A stretch of 64,000 nt of DNA from Durusdinium trenchii (Eukaryota > Sar > Dinophyceae > Suessiales > Symbiodiniaceae). The stretch spans positions 465,131-529,130 of the forward strand of contig CAXAMN010026706.1 in NCBI GenBank assembly GCA_963970005.1. The letters run 5' to 3'. Below the pieces are notes generated by a model. That model saw nothing but the letters and a program-made list of their open reading frames with translations. It searched no databases and was not told the origin of the DNA. This document shows, one piece after another, positions 21,601-36,600 of the stretch (the first letter of the stretch is position 1; each line of letters begins with the position of its first letter). The position numbers and the translations under genes are program-made.

Positions 21601-24600
21601 GGCGAGTGGATGGACGACCATCCTGGTGGCCTTGGCCCGGTCCCCGGAATAGGTGGCCACAGGTGACTGAGGAAAATGCTGATGCCTTGACACCTATTAT
21701 TTGTGGAGTCAGAAACCTGCATAGTCTGATGTTGCTTGTGTGACCTGACCGACGTGTTCGTCCTGTGTCAGGCCCTCAGAGGCGAAGGTGTGAAGGTTTG
21801 GAACCAAAATGGGTGTGTGGTGTCGACTGAGAAAAATGAACAGCCAAAGCCAAAAAGAAAGCAGGCCACCAACCCAGGTCTTTTGCTCTTTTGAAAGCCC
21901 AACCCCACCAAGCATAGAGTTGTCCTGGGGCAGCACGCCGCACGCCTGAACTCTCTTGCTGCTTTGTCAGGCATACTTCCGGGGTCATTCATCGCCCACA
22001 GCAATTTCATCCAGTTGTTCCTTATAAAGTTGGCCCCTGAAGAAGAGACTGGTTATGGCGGCGATGTCTCAAGCTGCGTCAGCTCTTCCAGAATGTCCCT
22101 GTCTCTGCAGATATACAGGCACAAGTACAGGCACACATGGATTTCCTGCAAACCACAGTAGTTACTGCAAAAATTGAATCGAAACTGAGCTGAAGAGCGT
22201 AGTGTTATGTAATGGTTGGTCAATTTTTGTCATTGGGTGACCTTGAGTGACCCCTCTCTGTCAATTTATGGATGACCATGCACCAAGATCACCAAGTTTT
22301 GCACTAGGTGAAGTTTGCCCGACATCATGCCTCATTCATGATATTCTGCTCACCTACCAGTGACCACTCTTCCAGTGATCAGTTCCGACTGGGCAAAGCA
22401 CTCTAAAAAGTCCCATCGAAGCATACGAAACCCATTCCTTCAGCGCAGAACACTTCAGAGGAATGGTCCCAAACACTCTCGCGTCCCTTTTGTGGCCTAC
22501 AAACATCTGATCGTGGCCTACAAACATTTGATCATCGAAATTCTTATTATAGATGAGACTTTGCTGTATATTCATATCAAACCCAAATTGGAAAGCTGTA
22601 TATTCTTTTGGTGAAACCCCGCCAAATCCGTTCCAGGATCCGTTCCGACGCGTCGGACCTTCCAATCCTCGTCCTCCACGGGTCTGCAGGTGAGGCCAGA
22701 TGGCCTGATGCGCCAGGGGCGCCTAGTGACTGCCAACGGCTCTACTGCCGGCTTTCATGCGTTGGATGGAGATCGTTGGTTGGCGTGGTTTTATGGCTAC
22801 ATGATGCTACATGGCTATTCAGTCTGACGTGACAAAAACGTCGGAAGACATGAGACACTTTTCTCATCAAGTCTCGATTAGAATCGATTATATTGAGGAA
22901 AGGACATGCCCCTTCTCTTACTCATGCCTTTGGTAAACAAATACTCATCCTTTGGAAAACACCAAAACAGCTCCACTAGGTTCCAGTTCGATACACAACA
23001 TACTGATCATAAGTAATTATAAGGATAACTCAAAGACTTCTTTGGAACACTCCGGAACACCTCACTCGATATCGAGTCAAACCCGTTTACTACACTCCTT
23101 CGGAGCCTCCTTCGGAGTTGTTGAATCGATCGAAGCGCGTTGCGCCAAACCGGGGGCGGCTAGGCCTCGCGCCCAACCGGGGCAAAGGCCGGCCTCGGAA
23201 CGGAGCCGAACGGCGTCGTTCACGGGCCCCCAGGTCCAGCTATGCGGGCAACTTTCGCAAAGGCGCCCGCCACGGAGCTGGCGAGCCTCGGCTGCTTCAC
23301 TTCGGACGCGAAGCCGTTTGGGAGCCCTCCCAGGGTTCGAAAGAGAAGACATGGGAAGACCAGCTACCTCGGCCGAACTGCTTATTGATGCTTATGCAAT
23401 GTCCATCAATGTCCACTGTTGATACTCATAGCCCGAAGTTTTGTAAGGAGAATGTGCTGTCAATCTCCTTCCGGTCGTGCGAATATCATAGATACATAGA
23501 ATGTGGCATACCCTGAAAGTTGATGGAAAATTTAGAAAAGATCGAATAGATGACACCAGTTGACGCTTGTTGTGGAACACCCACAACAAGCGGGCTTCCA
23601 TCCAACTTCCAGTCCTGGAAGACTCCGTCCTACCCAAAACATGAGGGCAGCAAGACAGTCCAGCGTTAGGAGGGGGTTTGTTCACCCACCACCCAAGCTG
23701 AGGGGGGCGCCTATATATAAGCCTTACACATAGTGACAATTTGTTTAACCAGGGCACGTGTAGCAGGCTCAGATTGCTGATGTTTCTTCCACATTTAGCA
23801 ATCACGGTTCTCGTCTCTTTTTCTGCAGGTACGTGACCTCAGATGTTGGTCGGATGCAGATCCATGGGATGCTCTAATGTTTTGAGTTCGTGACCACCAT
23901 GGAACTGACGTGATGAACATGAGAAGGTTCGTTCTTGAGCCGTGAGGCTATCACTTGTGTTTACAACCCCACGACGTGACACCGACTGTCTGGGGGGGCC
24001 GGGCACTAAAGTTAGTATCTCAGAAGGAATTTCACAAAGGTGGGAGATAGACGAGCGTGACTAGTGGTCTTGTATGTCTTGTCCTATGTTGCACTTACAG
24101 ACAGACTACTAAGGGGTCTTTTTACTACTCAAATTCTGCATTTCTCCCGCAAGGCGATTGACAGTGGGATCTCTGGGGTGGTCAGCTGGCTGGTGCCTAG
24201 TTGTTTCTTAAGGCAGGGGAACCACTTCGCGGTCGAGAGGTTCACCCCATCGGGGTCGACCGAGGAATACTTCTGGGCTGATGGCCAGGAAGCCCAGTTC
24301 GAACGGAGACGGTGAAGGGCGGCGAGCCATGGTGAGTGAGCCAAGCAAGCTCCATCCGGGCCGTTGAAAAAACATGGATCTTTGGCACTCTCCAAGTCGT
24401 TTGGATCGCCGATATCCATGTCGTTCGTCTCCGACCGAGAAGGTGCGGAGGTGAGGGAGGTGAGGTCAGGTACGTTGGGAATGTAGCATCGTTGGTTGAT
24501 TCCTTTGGAGCATCGGTGGTGCAGGATTGCTGAAAGATGTCCATCCATACGGTGCCGCGTGAAGGAAGTACAACTATACAATATAACCATATACTATATA

Positions 24601-27600
24601 CCAATATAATATATATATACTGTATATAGTATTATTACATTATATATATATTGTATTTTTTAGAATACTATATACTGTAACATAACAAGTTGAACGGCCT
24701 GCTTCTTGCTTCTACATGCATGTTTGTGTTTTTTCATATATATATATTTTATATATATATATATTATCAGTTATTATGAGCATAATTGATTCACTGCAGT
24801 GTGTCATTGATGCACGCATGATTCCCCCACCGGCGCTGGCCGAGTGGGGAGGTAAATGCCCACCCACCGCCGGCTGATCCCGGTCCTTCGTCCTTCGTCC
24901 TCGCGTTGAGGCTCCAAGTTCTCCGGGCAATGGGTCGACAACAAGAGACTCAGAACGACATAGCAAGCTGCGGGGTATTTCGAAAGGGACATAAATCGAC
25001 CACAAAAAGAGCTCCATCAACCTGAGTGGGAGTTCTTTTTCCCAAGAAAAGCCTTACATTGGTGTTGATTGCTTGTAGCAGCGCCTGAGTGGTCAGGTGA
25101 CCAGGCTGGCAGAAATGCTTGGCAGTGGATCGATCCAGTCCAGTGCTCGAACGACCGAGCTGGGGTGAACGGGTTCCATACCCTCTATATACCAAGGTGG
25201 GCATGTCGAACCTTTGCATACAGCTATACCCTGCTTTCCTCTTTATGCGAACCATGCAAGACTTTGTTGAAATTAGGGTCTTCCACCAGTTGGATCGCAT
25301 TGACCTGGCTGAAGCGAAACAAGGAACCCAAACAGGCGGGCGGTTGGCATACCGAATACCGTACCATACATCGGGCGGGGCGCACTGAGAGCCAAGTGTC
25401 GGACCTTTCGGCCTTTGCCTGACCCTTTATGCCAAGCAGCCCATGTCACAGTGATGGGCGATGGTACTTTTCATGGAAAACGCATGAAAACGCAGCACGT
25501 TCTACACTCACAATCATCAGAGTCAGAGTCCAATGATGTCCAATGTGTTCTTGATTGGTTGGGAATGATACTTATCATTGGGCTTTCTGCTTATCAATGC
25601 TCATGGGCCTCGTGGCGGAGGCTCACTGTCTTTACAGTGATCCCCAAATGGATAGTGGCACGGTTTCCAATACAATCTTAAGTGGGGATCTACTTTTCTA
25701 TCTATTTGGGGGTCTGTATAGGGGCTAACAGTCAACCATGGTACGTAGCAAGCTACTGATGGTCGTTTCTGTGAAGTTCGCCCAGGATCCACGGGCGAGG
25801 CACGTGGACGTCCTCCACAGGCGACAGGCAGGAACTGGCGGCCTGACTGATGGGCGATTTGTTGCCACAAAGGAACACCACAAGTTCTAACACAGTTGAT
25901 GACAAAGCCATGTGAAATTGTTCTCACATGAGGACATACATGGTCTCACGACACCAAAGGAAACCAAAAAGGAAAACACGAAAGCCAACCGCTGCATGGT
26001 GTCATGCGTCTCAGGGCAGCGAACACGAAGGTCCCTGGCGGTCCCTGCCTCCTTAACGCTTCACAGCGGACTTCGCTGCGCCTGTTCACGCTTCACTGCC
26101 CCGCATGCCAGCTGAACGGAACAATTCTTGCTTTGAGTCGAATCTGTCAAGTTAGACCGGATAATTGATGGAAACGAACAAGGCCACTCTTCCACAGTTA
26201 CTTCTTGAAGCACTGCCCGTGGCTACAAGTTTTGGAGCTTAGCAAACACTTATTGAACTCGGTGCCCCAACTCATTCATTATTGAAGCAACTCCCTTGCT
26301 GCAGACTATCAACCTCAGGTACCACAAGCTCAGTAAGTTGCCTGCCAAATTCTTTTCAGGGCTCAGCATGTGGCAAGAGCTTGACCTGCAAAACCCGCTC
26401 ACCCAATTGCCCCCGCCGCCGGAGTCTTTTCCAGGATCAGCAACTTACAAACCGAAAGAAGCTCAGTGAAGTCTGTACTCACTTTGTTCTAGGACCGAGC
26501 AATTTGCAGAAACTTGACCGTTCTGCGCGTTGCCTCCTGAAATCTTGTTGTGGCTCAGCAACTTTGCAGAAGCGCGTGACTGGCCTGCATTGCGTGCCCG
26601 AAGAGCGCAGCGCATTGCGTGCGAAGTCTTTTGTGGGCATAGCAGCTTAAGGAAGCTCAGCTTGAGTTACAACAAGCTCAACAAGTTGCCCACTGAAGTC
26701 GTTTCAGGGCTCGTCAAGTTGGGAGCTCGGCCGAGCCGGGCTCAGCAGCTTGCAGCAGATCTCCATCCAGACGAGATCAGTAAGCTGCGTCCTGATGTCT
26801 TTTCCAGGCCGAATGAGGTGCCTCCGAAAATCTGCGCCAACCTGTTTGCAGGGCTTGACAAATTGCAGAACCTGGACCTACAATCCCACAAGCTCTGTGA
26901 GTTGCCTGCTGAAATCTAGCTCGGTGAACTGCCAAGCTCGGTTAGCAGAAGGCGACTTCCAAGTTTTGAAGCGAAATCAGCACGGAGAAACCACGACCCC
27001 CCTCATGACAGTCGTGCGCCCCTCCGAAACCGAGTCTTTGTCAGGTACACGGGGGAGTGGGACAACTCCCGGAAGCATGGCTTGGGCCGATACGAGCTGG
27101 CGGATGGTGAGGGAAACCCAAAAAACTTGATGTTGCCTGTGGAGGAAGCAGAAATCTCTAGCTGTTCATGTTGGATGCGGAGTTGTAGTGACATGTGGTG
27201 ATGGTTGTTGGTGTTTGGGTTGAGATAGATTCGTGGCGGGTTGCGGGTTGCCAGGGTTCTGTCGGACAAGGGACCGTTGAAGATCAACATTCATCGTGGG
27301 GAAATGAATGCATGGCGGACAAGTCATTGGCTTTCCACATGATTTCGCCCTTAGGAACCAGCACCTTACTACTTCGGGGTCACCTGGCTGGTTTCGCCCC
27401 AGCCCACTATCCGGGATCGGTCCCGAGTCCCGGTCGGCGTGGCTCCGGACGCGGCGAGGTCAAGTGTACCGTGGGCACTACGTGGAGGGTGAGAAGGTGG
27501 GCTTCAACCCGATCGCAGACCTGGCCTTATTAGGATAGAAGTTCGTAGATCCCCACGGTCCCCAATATGTCTTGGAAACCGGTGGGTCACTATCTGGGAC

Positions 27601-30600
27601 CTTGGGGACCACTATTTCAGAAGTGCCTGCGTATGTTTTGCTGCCTTTATTCTGGAAACACCTTTATAGACCTTGAAATGGCCTGCTTTTGGTCTATGTT
27701 TGAACGAAAGAGTTCCTCCAAGAAGGACTCTTGAGGTTTGTGCTGACAGTGCCCAACATTCTTTGGGGGAGTAGCCACGCGGAGAGTTCGACCAACTCCT
27801 CCGGTGCATTGAAAATCCGTTTCCGGGTGCTCACATCCTTCTTAAACACCCAAACTGCCAAAACAGAAACCCACGACTACAGGATCGAACCGTATAATAC
27901 AGTATGTATAAATGCCATTGATACTGTTTCACTGTTCCTCAACTGTCCCAAACAACCATGCATTGGGAAAATCTGCTCAAAGCCACAGCTTCCCATTCAT
28001 CGGAAAAAACTGCTGATACACACAGCCAACCAGCAAGTGTGGGACTGAGAAGGATGGTCATGTAGCATGTAGTGGTGTCATGATGTGTCATGTTTTTCTC
28101 GAGGCATGGCGGCATGACCAGAAAACCACGTTCGATCATGGTGGTCATCTCTTGGAGTTGGCGGGTTTTCCCATGAAATTCATTACCCAGACACGACGTG
28201 TCTGGGACTGCCAGTCCGGACTGCCGCCCCATTGACCCCCTGGCACCACCCCAAGGTCGGTAAATAGACCATACATGGAGTGTCTAAAGCAACGGTGGCC
28301 ATACATGGACCATACATGGAGTGTCTAATAGACCATACATGGACCATACATGTCGGTTATGTAGATGTTCCAAAGCAACTCGTGGCCCTGCCTTCGCAGC
28401 AGACAGCTCCGTGACGTGGACCCCTAAAAAGCTCAGCCACCGCGTGGTGGCGTGTCCCAGGATGGCTTCGGTGTCTTCGAGTGGAGCAATGGCATGAGCC
28501 GCTGGACTCAAAACTGGTAGGGAAAGGGGAGTTGGATCATGAGGAAATGACCATATACAGAGTTGCTTTGTGGGTCTCAATTCTCACATCTGGAATGAAT
28601 TTGACTTGAAATTAGTATATTTTATCTTAGAGTTTGTCAGTCTCGACAACTAGGTCTCCAACTCATTCCATGAGCTCCACAGGCTCGGCTCGAGGGCGGC
28701 AATGTTTTGGGCCATTCTTTCGATCGCCTTCGGTGGATTGTAGGGGAGTCGGCGGAAATGGTGTGTGTCCAAAGGCGGCGCAGATTTGGGCTCCAAAAAC
28801 ACGGAAACGGGCTCCAAACTCCAGAACAAGCTCAAGAGTCAGGCGCGTGTTACCCGGGCAGTCCGCACCACCGGTGTTTCACCGGGTTTTTCTTTTTCCG
28901 GTGGACCATGGGTCGATGGAAATCCCAATCTGGTCACCTTGTGAGTCGGTGCGCGCTACACCGCAGCGGGTGGCTTCCGGCTTTTCAGCTGCAAAACATG
29001 AGGATGTTGAAGCAGTCGACACTTCCATAAGCTTCCACAAACAAACATGGTGAAATCGGGTGACACTGCCCATGCGTATGGCATCACATTTGGATGGATC
29101 ATATCCCGCGGCCACTTTTAAGATCTTTTAAGATATTTTCAGTATATCGTGGAAACTGTGAACATCCATGAACATCCATACATCCATATTTATATGTGTA
29201 TGATATATCGCTCAATTGGTTGTTGTACGTCTTATCTCTTCCATACATTGGTGGAATAGGTGTCCACCTTTCAACCTGGAAACACAGGAGTGACCACCTC
29301 TCCAGTGTGGCGACCACCGCGCAGACTCCAGTACATTCCCTTAGGAACCAGGCGGTGCTGCCGGAGAGCGGATAGCCGCGGAGATTTTCCAATATCAAAT
29401 GGTATCAAGCGATAAATGTTGCCACGTGTGTGGATAGACAGACCGTATGGATAGACATGCGTGTCAGATATTTTGCCATAGGTTGCTCGTGTTGGTGAGA
29501 AGAAACTTGTTCAAATCGAGGCATCCACATGAACCACTTCACTGTTTCAGAGCCCAGTGGGTCACCTGGGCTGTTTGAGGCTACAAGGGCTACTGGGTGG
29601 CTGGTCAACCTGCAGCAGTAGCTGCTGGAACTCTGGAGCAGGCCGGGCAGAGTGGCATTGTCATGGTGTGCCGGGTGAACACATTGCAAAGAGGGCTTGA
29701 ACACTGGAAGGCAGGTAGCCATTGACCAATTGATCCCATAGAAGCCATAGCCATAGCGGATCGAATCCCGGTTGCGAAAGGTTCCTGAATCGTTGCCTGT
29801 CTTAAGGATTTCCACCCAACCAACGAAACCAAGGCCAACATTTACCCAATTACTTGATACTTTCCTTTGGGGTCGTGGTACCAAGACTCACTCCTTAAAA
29901 GGCTGGCATAAACTGCTCTGATGGGGATTCTCCCTCCTCATTCTCCTGCGAAGAATTCCGGCACACCTGAAATGTACGTTTCATCCTCCAGGTAGTGGGT
30001 CAGGTATGTTGCAAGAGAGTCCAAAAAATCCGTTTGATCCTGTCGGCTTTGAGGCTCCGCAGGAGGAGGCCTTGAAGGCACCCAGCCTGGAGGGAGTCGG
30101 GGAGTGGCGAGTCAGTGGGTGGCCGAAGAAAAAAGGGGAGTGGCTTTTGAAATCCACGAGCCTCCCAGACTTCACATTGCTTGTACAACATGCAACTGCC
30201 GACAGGGGAATGAGGGAAAAAGATCCCAGGAATTCACGCATGATCGTACTGGCAAGTTCACATTTATATAAATCGACATTTAAGTCTTGTGCTACTGGGT
30301 ACATCGATCCGCGCGATCGTCCCTCCACCCATCACGCCAGGTCGAGAACAGCACCAGTAAGCTGGAGTCCATGGAATCGCAGCAGTTCCGTCGCGTGTAA
30401 ATCGGTGAATCTTTCGCCGCTGGGTGGAGCTCGTGGAGTTCGGAATGGATCGACCAAACATGATGATATAGCAAGGACATTCAAGGACACTATGCTCGGT
30501 GGAGGCCATCGCAAGTAGGTTGGAGGCCATCGATACTAGTAACAAGAAGCTACTAGGTTGGAGGCATAGATGGACCATGGATGACGATAGACCATGGATG

Positions 30601-33600
30601 GTTTTGAATCATGATGGATCAACATGCGGGCTTGGGGGACGACGATTTCTGGACTCTTCCAATGAGTCTCAAGCGTATCACCGCTTACAATTGGTGGGCA
30701 GCTTGATGGTACGCAGGCTTGGGCAGCGGCCGAAATGATCATGAAGAACAGAAAAGTAGTGTCGAGTCTTAATGAATAAGCAAAGGCAAGAAAAAGTTTG
30801 CAATTGTTCCCCTCGTGACATGTAAAACCCAAAAAATAATGCCAACAGGTTTGGGCTGGGGTATGTGTTTAATTTGTGTTCTGGTTGTTTTGTGTTGTTT
30901 CTGTTATTATTGTGTTGTTGTCAGTTGATGTTGTTGTTGGTGCTGCTATGGTATATTTGTGCACGGTACATTCCAACCTCAAGTTGTGGTCTGAACAAAT
31001 TACTGTATCCGTCGATTATCCGTCTCTTTTTTTGCTCATGGCTCATGGCTTAAGTCATGAGTCTTTGTTTTCCCGTTTACTTCGCTAGTTGCTTCTTGGT
31101 AATCTATGTGCGGGATACAACTGCCGATGGCAATTGTCTTTTCGCACCAGTGGCAACAGAGTTGTGTAGTTGCCCGGCGTTTTTGCTGTTCGGTCCTGGT
31201 TCGACAACCAAAACGCACGTTGGCACTTTCGGCCTTTGCCACATTGCGGAAAGCATGGCCTGCGATGACCCTTCGACCCCGCCCGTCGTGAAAACGTTCT
31301 GACCGTGAAAGACCTGGATCCGAGAAGCATCGGGATGAGGAAAACTGGGGGGTAGCGTGTAAAGCAGCGCGGTAGGGAGTGGTATTGGTTCCTAGGATAT
31401 CCTAGGATCATATGTGTATCTTGGAGGGGCATGTTGTTTTGCTTCACTGAAAGCGTAACCATCGTAACCATGGCCAAATGTGTCTAGAACACATGCGATC
31501 AGTAACTACTGGTACAAGAAGGATAGACCATATCCTGGTGGTGGTTGTGGACAAGTGGTCGTGGATCTCTGTGTTCTCCACTCAATGTGATGCAGATGTA
31601 GTGCGCCTAGATGGTGCCCTCTTCCCTCAAGAGAGCCCTTTGGATCGACGCGATCTACGGAAGAGTTTTGGGACTAAGGAAGCTTGCTGGTTGGAACAGG
31701 GAAATCTACACATTTTCCGAAATCGATGTGTTTGCTGTGAATCTGTTTCATGGGACTGAGGACCTCGTGAAACGTCATGAAAAGTTGACATCGACCAGAC
31801 TTTGGGATGACCTCAGCCTACTGGTTCTTGATCGAACAATATCTAACAGTAGAAGTAGATAGAACTATATACAGTAATTAACTACTGTACTGCTCAAGGC
31901 AACTTGGTCCTTTGCCATAGACATACTGTACTTTGTTCCAAAAGAAGCAGATCAAGTTCCTTGAGCCCATCTCAGTTCGCGTGGCAGATAGTCGGGGAAC
32001 TTGCCCTGTACGGTCCAGGTCAAAGCCATGTGGGATGGCATGCACAAGACCTTGGAAGGGGCATGAATTCGAACCTGCCTGCGTATGTAGCTAGCTGGTG
32101 AGTGTTAGATATGGGTAGACTTGAAAATCCACAATCTATGTCAGAGGAATGTATCATGCGTATCTCACCCATTTTCTGCCCATCCACCATCACGACACAT
32201 CTTGGAACTGGGTGCTGGTCAATCAGATCCCGTCGCTGTGAATCCTGTCGAATCGAGTTCAGAGTCCAAGGGCGAGTGCAGGAGTGTTTTCTTTCACACA
32301 CTGGAGAGCTGCAGAGCTTTGTCACGGAGATAGATTCCTCAACTACACATAAGAGTGTTGATTCCTTAGCCTAGCGGCCTAGCAAGTTGAATTGTACCCT
32401 AGTGAACCATAGTGAACCCTATGGCATTGATGCTCGATTCCAGCGCAGGATTTGCTCAGATAGAGCTCTGAGGTTTAAAACCTCGGGGGCGCTCGCAGAA
32501 TGTCTCGGAGAAAAAGTCAAGGTGTTTGGAATTTGGCTTTGGTATATACTCGACTTGTCTTTCCCCAATTGGGTCTAATGGGGCTCCATCTCTTGGCACT
32601 CTACAAGCGCTATAGATAGATTCTTTAGGGCATTCCAGTTGGACAAGCTTGTGTCAGCGGCGTGTGTCAAGGAGTTTTGAAGACTGAAAGAGGTGTTTTT
32701 GTCTCATCATCCCATCTAATGGAACAAGTATGGAACGAGTATATATTTATCACAAAACATCCATGTTGATGCCCAAGATAGTCCTTGTCGATACGGAAAT
32801 GTCGTCGCAAATCGATCTGCCCATGTATCATCATGTATCTGTATCATCATGTATCCTCTATATTGCAGTCGAAGAAGACCGTCCATGTCAGTCCACTGCG
32901 TCTGGTCTGCGTGCTCCGTTCGGAGCTCCCCCCTCCGGGCCCTCTGGGCTTTGGCTCAAAACGATCGACGGAGTCGGATCGAACGCCGTTCTGATGTTCC
33001 GCCCCGGTCGGGACGACTCACACCGATGCTTCAGGTACCTCATCGAAGTTTGGAAGGTCATTGGGATGGACATGTCTAAGGCCGTTATGTTCAGAGTGGG
33101 CTGAAGGAGCTGTTGTTGATGTTTATGCTTATGTAACTTATATTTATGTTGTGTGTGTGTTTTTCTTGTGAGTCTTTGGCCATACAATAAGGGGCACCGA
33201 TCTTATCCTGCAAGTGAAATTCTCCGCGCCCTGGAATTGTTCTTATCTTCCAAATGGCTTTTGTGCGTTGGTTTTAGGTATGCTGTTCTTGTGCGATCAT
33301 ACATGTGGTGCATCTTCAGCGTGCAAATCGGAGTCGTCCTTGCTACAATGTGTTTCAAGTCACTTCCATCCCCACCAAAGGGACCCGAAATTCCGTTGCC
33401 CCGGTCAGGTGAAGTTCCTTTGGTCTTCCGATGAGATCAGCCGTCGCGCCGAGGAGTATTGGGGTCAGGCCTGCGAGGGCTTGTTTCCGCGGTCGGGCAG
33501 AGTTCTCTAGCTCTTGGGGTTTGGCAAAGACAATGAATTCGAAACCTTCAAGTGATACCCCAAACCCATGCTCTACTGCAGCGTTTCAACTTCCAGGGCT

Positions 33601-36600
33601 AGATTCCTTTGCTTGTGGACACCCAACCCGGTTGTTCCGGATGTTCTTGGATTTTGTCGACACCCCACACGCATTCCCGACGCCTTTGTTTCTGCACCTG
33701 GCAGGCGCTTGACATTGGAAGCCGCACGACTTTGGCTCGGGCAAGAACCTCAGGGGAATCCTGTTGTTTGTGTGTATGTGTGTCATTGTGTGTCAACGAG
33801 CAAAGAGACCAAAAAACAAAAAACATGGGGTACAAACACATCAAAGACTTAAAGGGACCATAAATGGACTCGTTGATGCTTCTTTGTGTGGCGGTTGCTA
33901 GTTTGGGCACTCCTTATGTTGACATATACAGAACCATACAATCCAATACACTTCGATTGGCAAAAAGAGACCTGTCGTCCCAAAGACTGACACCTCAGGC
34001 ACTGAGGCTGCAATCCACTGTACCTTTAATATCTGATAATATCTGTAGACCCAGTATCCAATGGTTTGAGTGTGATGTGCTAGGTGATGTGTGGTTTTTT
34101 CAAGTGCCGCAAAATAGATCACCTACCTTGCAAAAAAGGGGCAGGGCCTCAACCCGGAACCGGATTCTCAGGTGAAGAAGTGCTGTCAGATCATGGGGAG
34201 AGGTGAAGACTCCCTGACAGCCGTTGCAGGGCCCAGTTGAGCTCGTTGTGATGTCGAATGTGTTTTTTTCCACAACAAGTCGTGGAGGTTGACGTGTCGG
34301 TGTGCCCACGAGTTGTTTGAAGTGAGACGATCGATTGGGATTGGAATTTGTGCCACCCAGTTTTATCAGCATTGCTTTGGAAAGCTTAGGACGTAGGATT
34401 GCAGATGTTCACACCCGAATGCTATGTCCAAGTTTTAACTTGAATGTCGTTCACTCAACTTCCACGTCCACATTTGGAGAATTAGGTTCAGCTGGTCCGA
34501 GATTCAATCGGACATGCTTTCTTGTCGTGGTTGACGAAAGGGTTCTGAGGTTGTCATCGGCACCCAGCCCAATTTCTCTTTTACTCTCCACTACAGCTGC
34601 CCCAAGTACCAGGTGATTATGGAGTCTCTCTCAAACCCAGTTTCCAGATGGAGCTGTTTTTAGGCGCTTGCACTACTGACGCCGACTAACTACGCGCAGT
34701 AACGCTAAGTCTAAGTCTCAAGGCCTCGTGAAAGCGAAGAAGCGAAGCGCTGGTTGTGAAAGCGCCCAAATGCCAATCTCAGGCGCAGATCCTCTACCCC
34801 TTGATGCAGTGCACGGACATCTTCTTCTTGAAGGATCGGATTCGTCGCCGCAGTCGACGCGTGTTCACGCGCGTGGTGGATCAGTCAGCAAGAACCTCAG
34901 AAGAAGAGTTTTTCTCCATCGGATCCACGTTCAGGGAAAAAAAATGGCTTGCCGGGCCATGCATATAGAAAAACGCTGAAGGAAACAACATGTGCTTCAG
35001 AACATGGGCGAACATGGTCTCTCCGACATCTGCATGTTGGGACTTCCCACCTTCGCAAATCCACAAGCTGCAAGACCTTACCAAGCCTGGACCATCCTAC
35101 CTCGCCTTATAAATCAAACAAATGGGTAACAAAGAGATGTCTTGTCAAAGCCTAATTGGCAAAGTTTCTTCAAACAATATTTTCCATACACTCAAATGAT
35201 GTTTGACGAAGGTGTACAAATCAGTGCTTTGAGAATATGTATGTGGTTCTTTGCCCAAACACCTGACCAACCTTAAAGCCTCAAGGGAATCCAAAGAAAC
35301 TGGATGCTAGGTAGTGCCCTCGCAAGTTCTGAACAGAAATCATCCATCAACAGAAATCAACAAATCAAAACCCACAGAAATCAACAAAAACCAATCATCC
35401 ATCTTGTTTGTCCCTTCTAAGTCGCTTATCGAGCGAAGTCTGCATCATGTTCAAGAACCAAGCCCGGCACCGGTCCAGGCAGACATTTGCCAATTGGGTG
35501 TCGATCAACGCAAGGCGAGACCACCGAGCGAGGTAACCGAGCGGCTCGTTCCGTCCAGTTGGAACGGTCGACTGGTACCGTTCCACGGTCATCCAAGTGC
35601 AGGTGGGTTGATGTCTAGTTGAATTGGTCTGAGTATGTAAAAAAAAACCTCCATGTTTGGAAGCAATCGCCGCAATGCACTCGAGGGATGTTTGCACAAG
35701 GATTCAGTGTGTTGAGTATGGACCAAACACTTTTTTGTCGGGGTTGCACCAGGCACAAAAACGAAAACAGATGCGATAACGCAGCGAGCGTAAGCACCTT
35801 CCCATAGACAGGCCCACACGCGTGATCTCCGACACTAAAGAGGAGGAAATGATGTTCGGTGAGTTGCTATTGCACGGGCTTTGAGCATGGTACTACATTA
35901 TAATTGGAATGAATTGTGCTTAGGTCTTCATCTTTGCGAGAAAAATAGCAGTGCACTGTATACACAGACTACACATTAACTGTTTTGCAGTTAGTCGAAG
36001 CACTGTAAAACGATGAAGAAACCAAGAGACCGTCAGAAGTTGGGAAATATCAAGGGGTAAGAACACAGAAGCGGCCTAAGTGGGTCATGAAGCGGGAGAT
36101 GGACTTTGGATGTTTCAGTGAAATTGCCGGAAGGGAAGGGTTCAACACCCCAAAAAAACAAACGTAAAAGGCTTGGCACCTCCAAAATCGAAACCTGTGC
36201 CCGGCATGTTGCGCTCTCAAGAGATTCGGGTGTTTGGGAACTCTACGTTTGATCTATACAGACGACATGAATGTTGGCAGTTGGCATGCCATTTGCAGCG
36301 CTCGCGGATTGAGGTCAACATGCTTGCAAGGGACTATTGTGATGCAGCAGGCGCTTTCACAGAGGAAGAGAACATGTTGGTCCATGGTTCCATTCACAAT
36401 TGGACTTGCAGGACCTAGTTTGATCTAGTTTGATCGTGTTTCAATTTGTACTTAATTCTGTGGTGATCTGCTAGCTCAGCCTGCACGATCCTTGCTACAT
36501 TACTTTGGACGCTGACTATTGCTCCAGGTACAACGTCAGACACACTCTAGTGACTCTAGTGTCACGTGTATGTCTGTTTTGTTTCCTTTCTTCAGTGTTT

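Larger units (their letters stand above)
10577..33034 (+). other. Giant intron 5 of the TyrRS gene (about 22.5 kb)
   Basis: Bounded by a GT donor at 10577-10578 and an AG acceptor at 33033-33034. Exon 5 leaves AA and exon 6 supplies G, completing a lysine codon. It contains on the same strand a cysteine-rich ORF with a spliced-leader relic, a leucine-rich-repeat remnant and two MORN exons, plus the repeats listed separately. I recognise no other gene in 10577-20187, 20749-26298 or 27540-33034. A misassembly that joins two loci cannot be excluded. Confidence 0.75.

Noticed and set aside
23077-23516. GC-rich overlapping frames on both strands
   Set aside because: Open in opposite strands because of base composition; no protein family recognised.
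23935-23951. CTTGAGCC...GGCTA, possible minus-strand spliced-leader relic
   Set aside because: Needs a deletion and mismatches, and no minus-strand gene follows.
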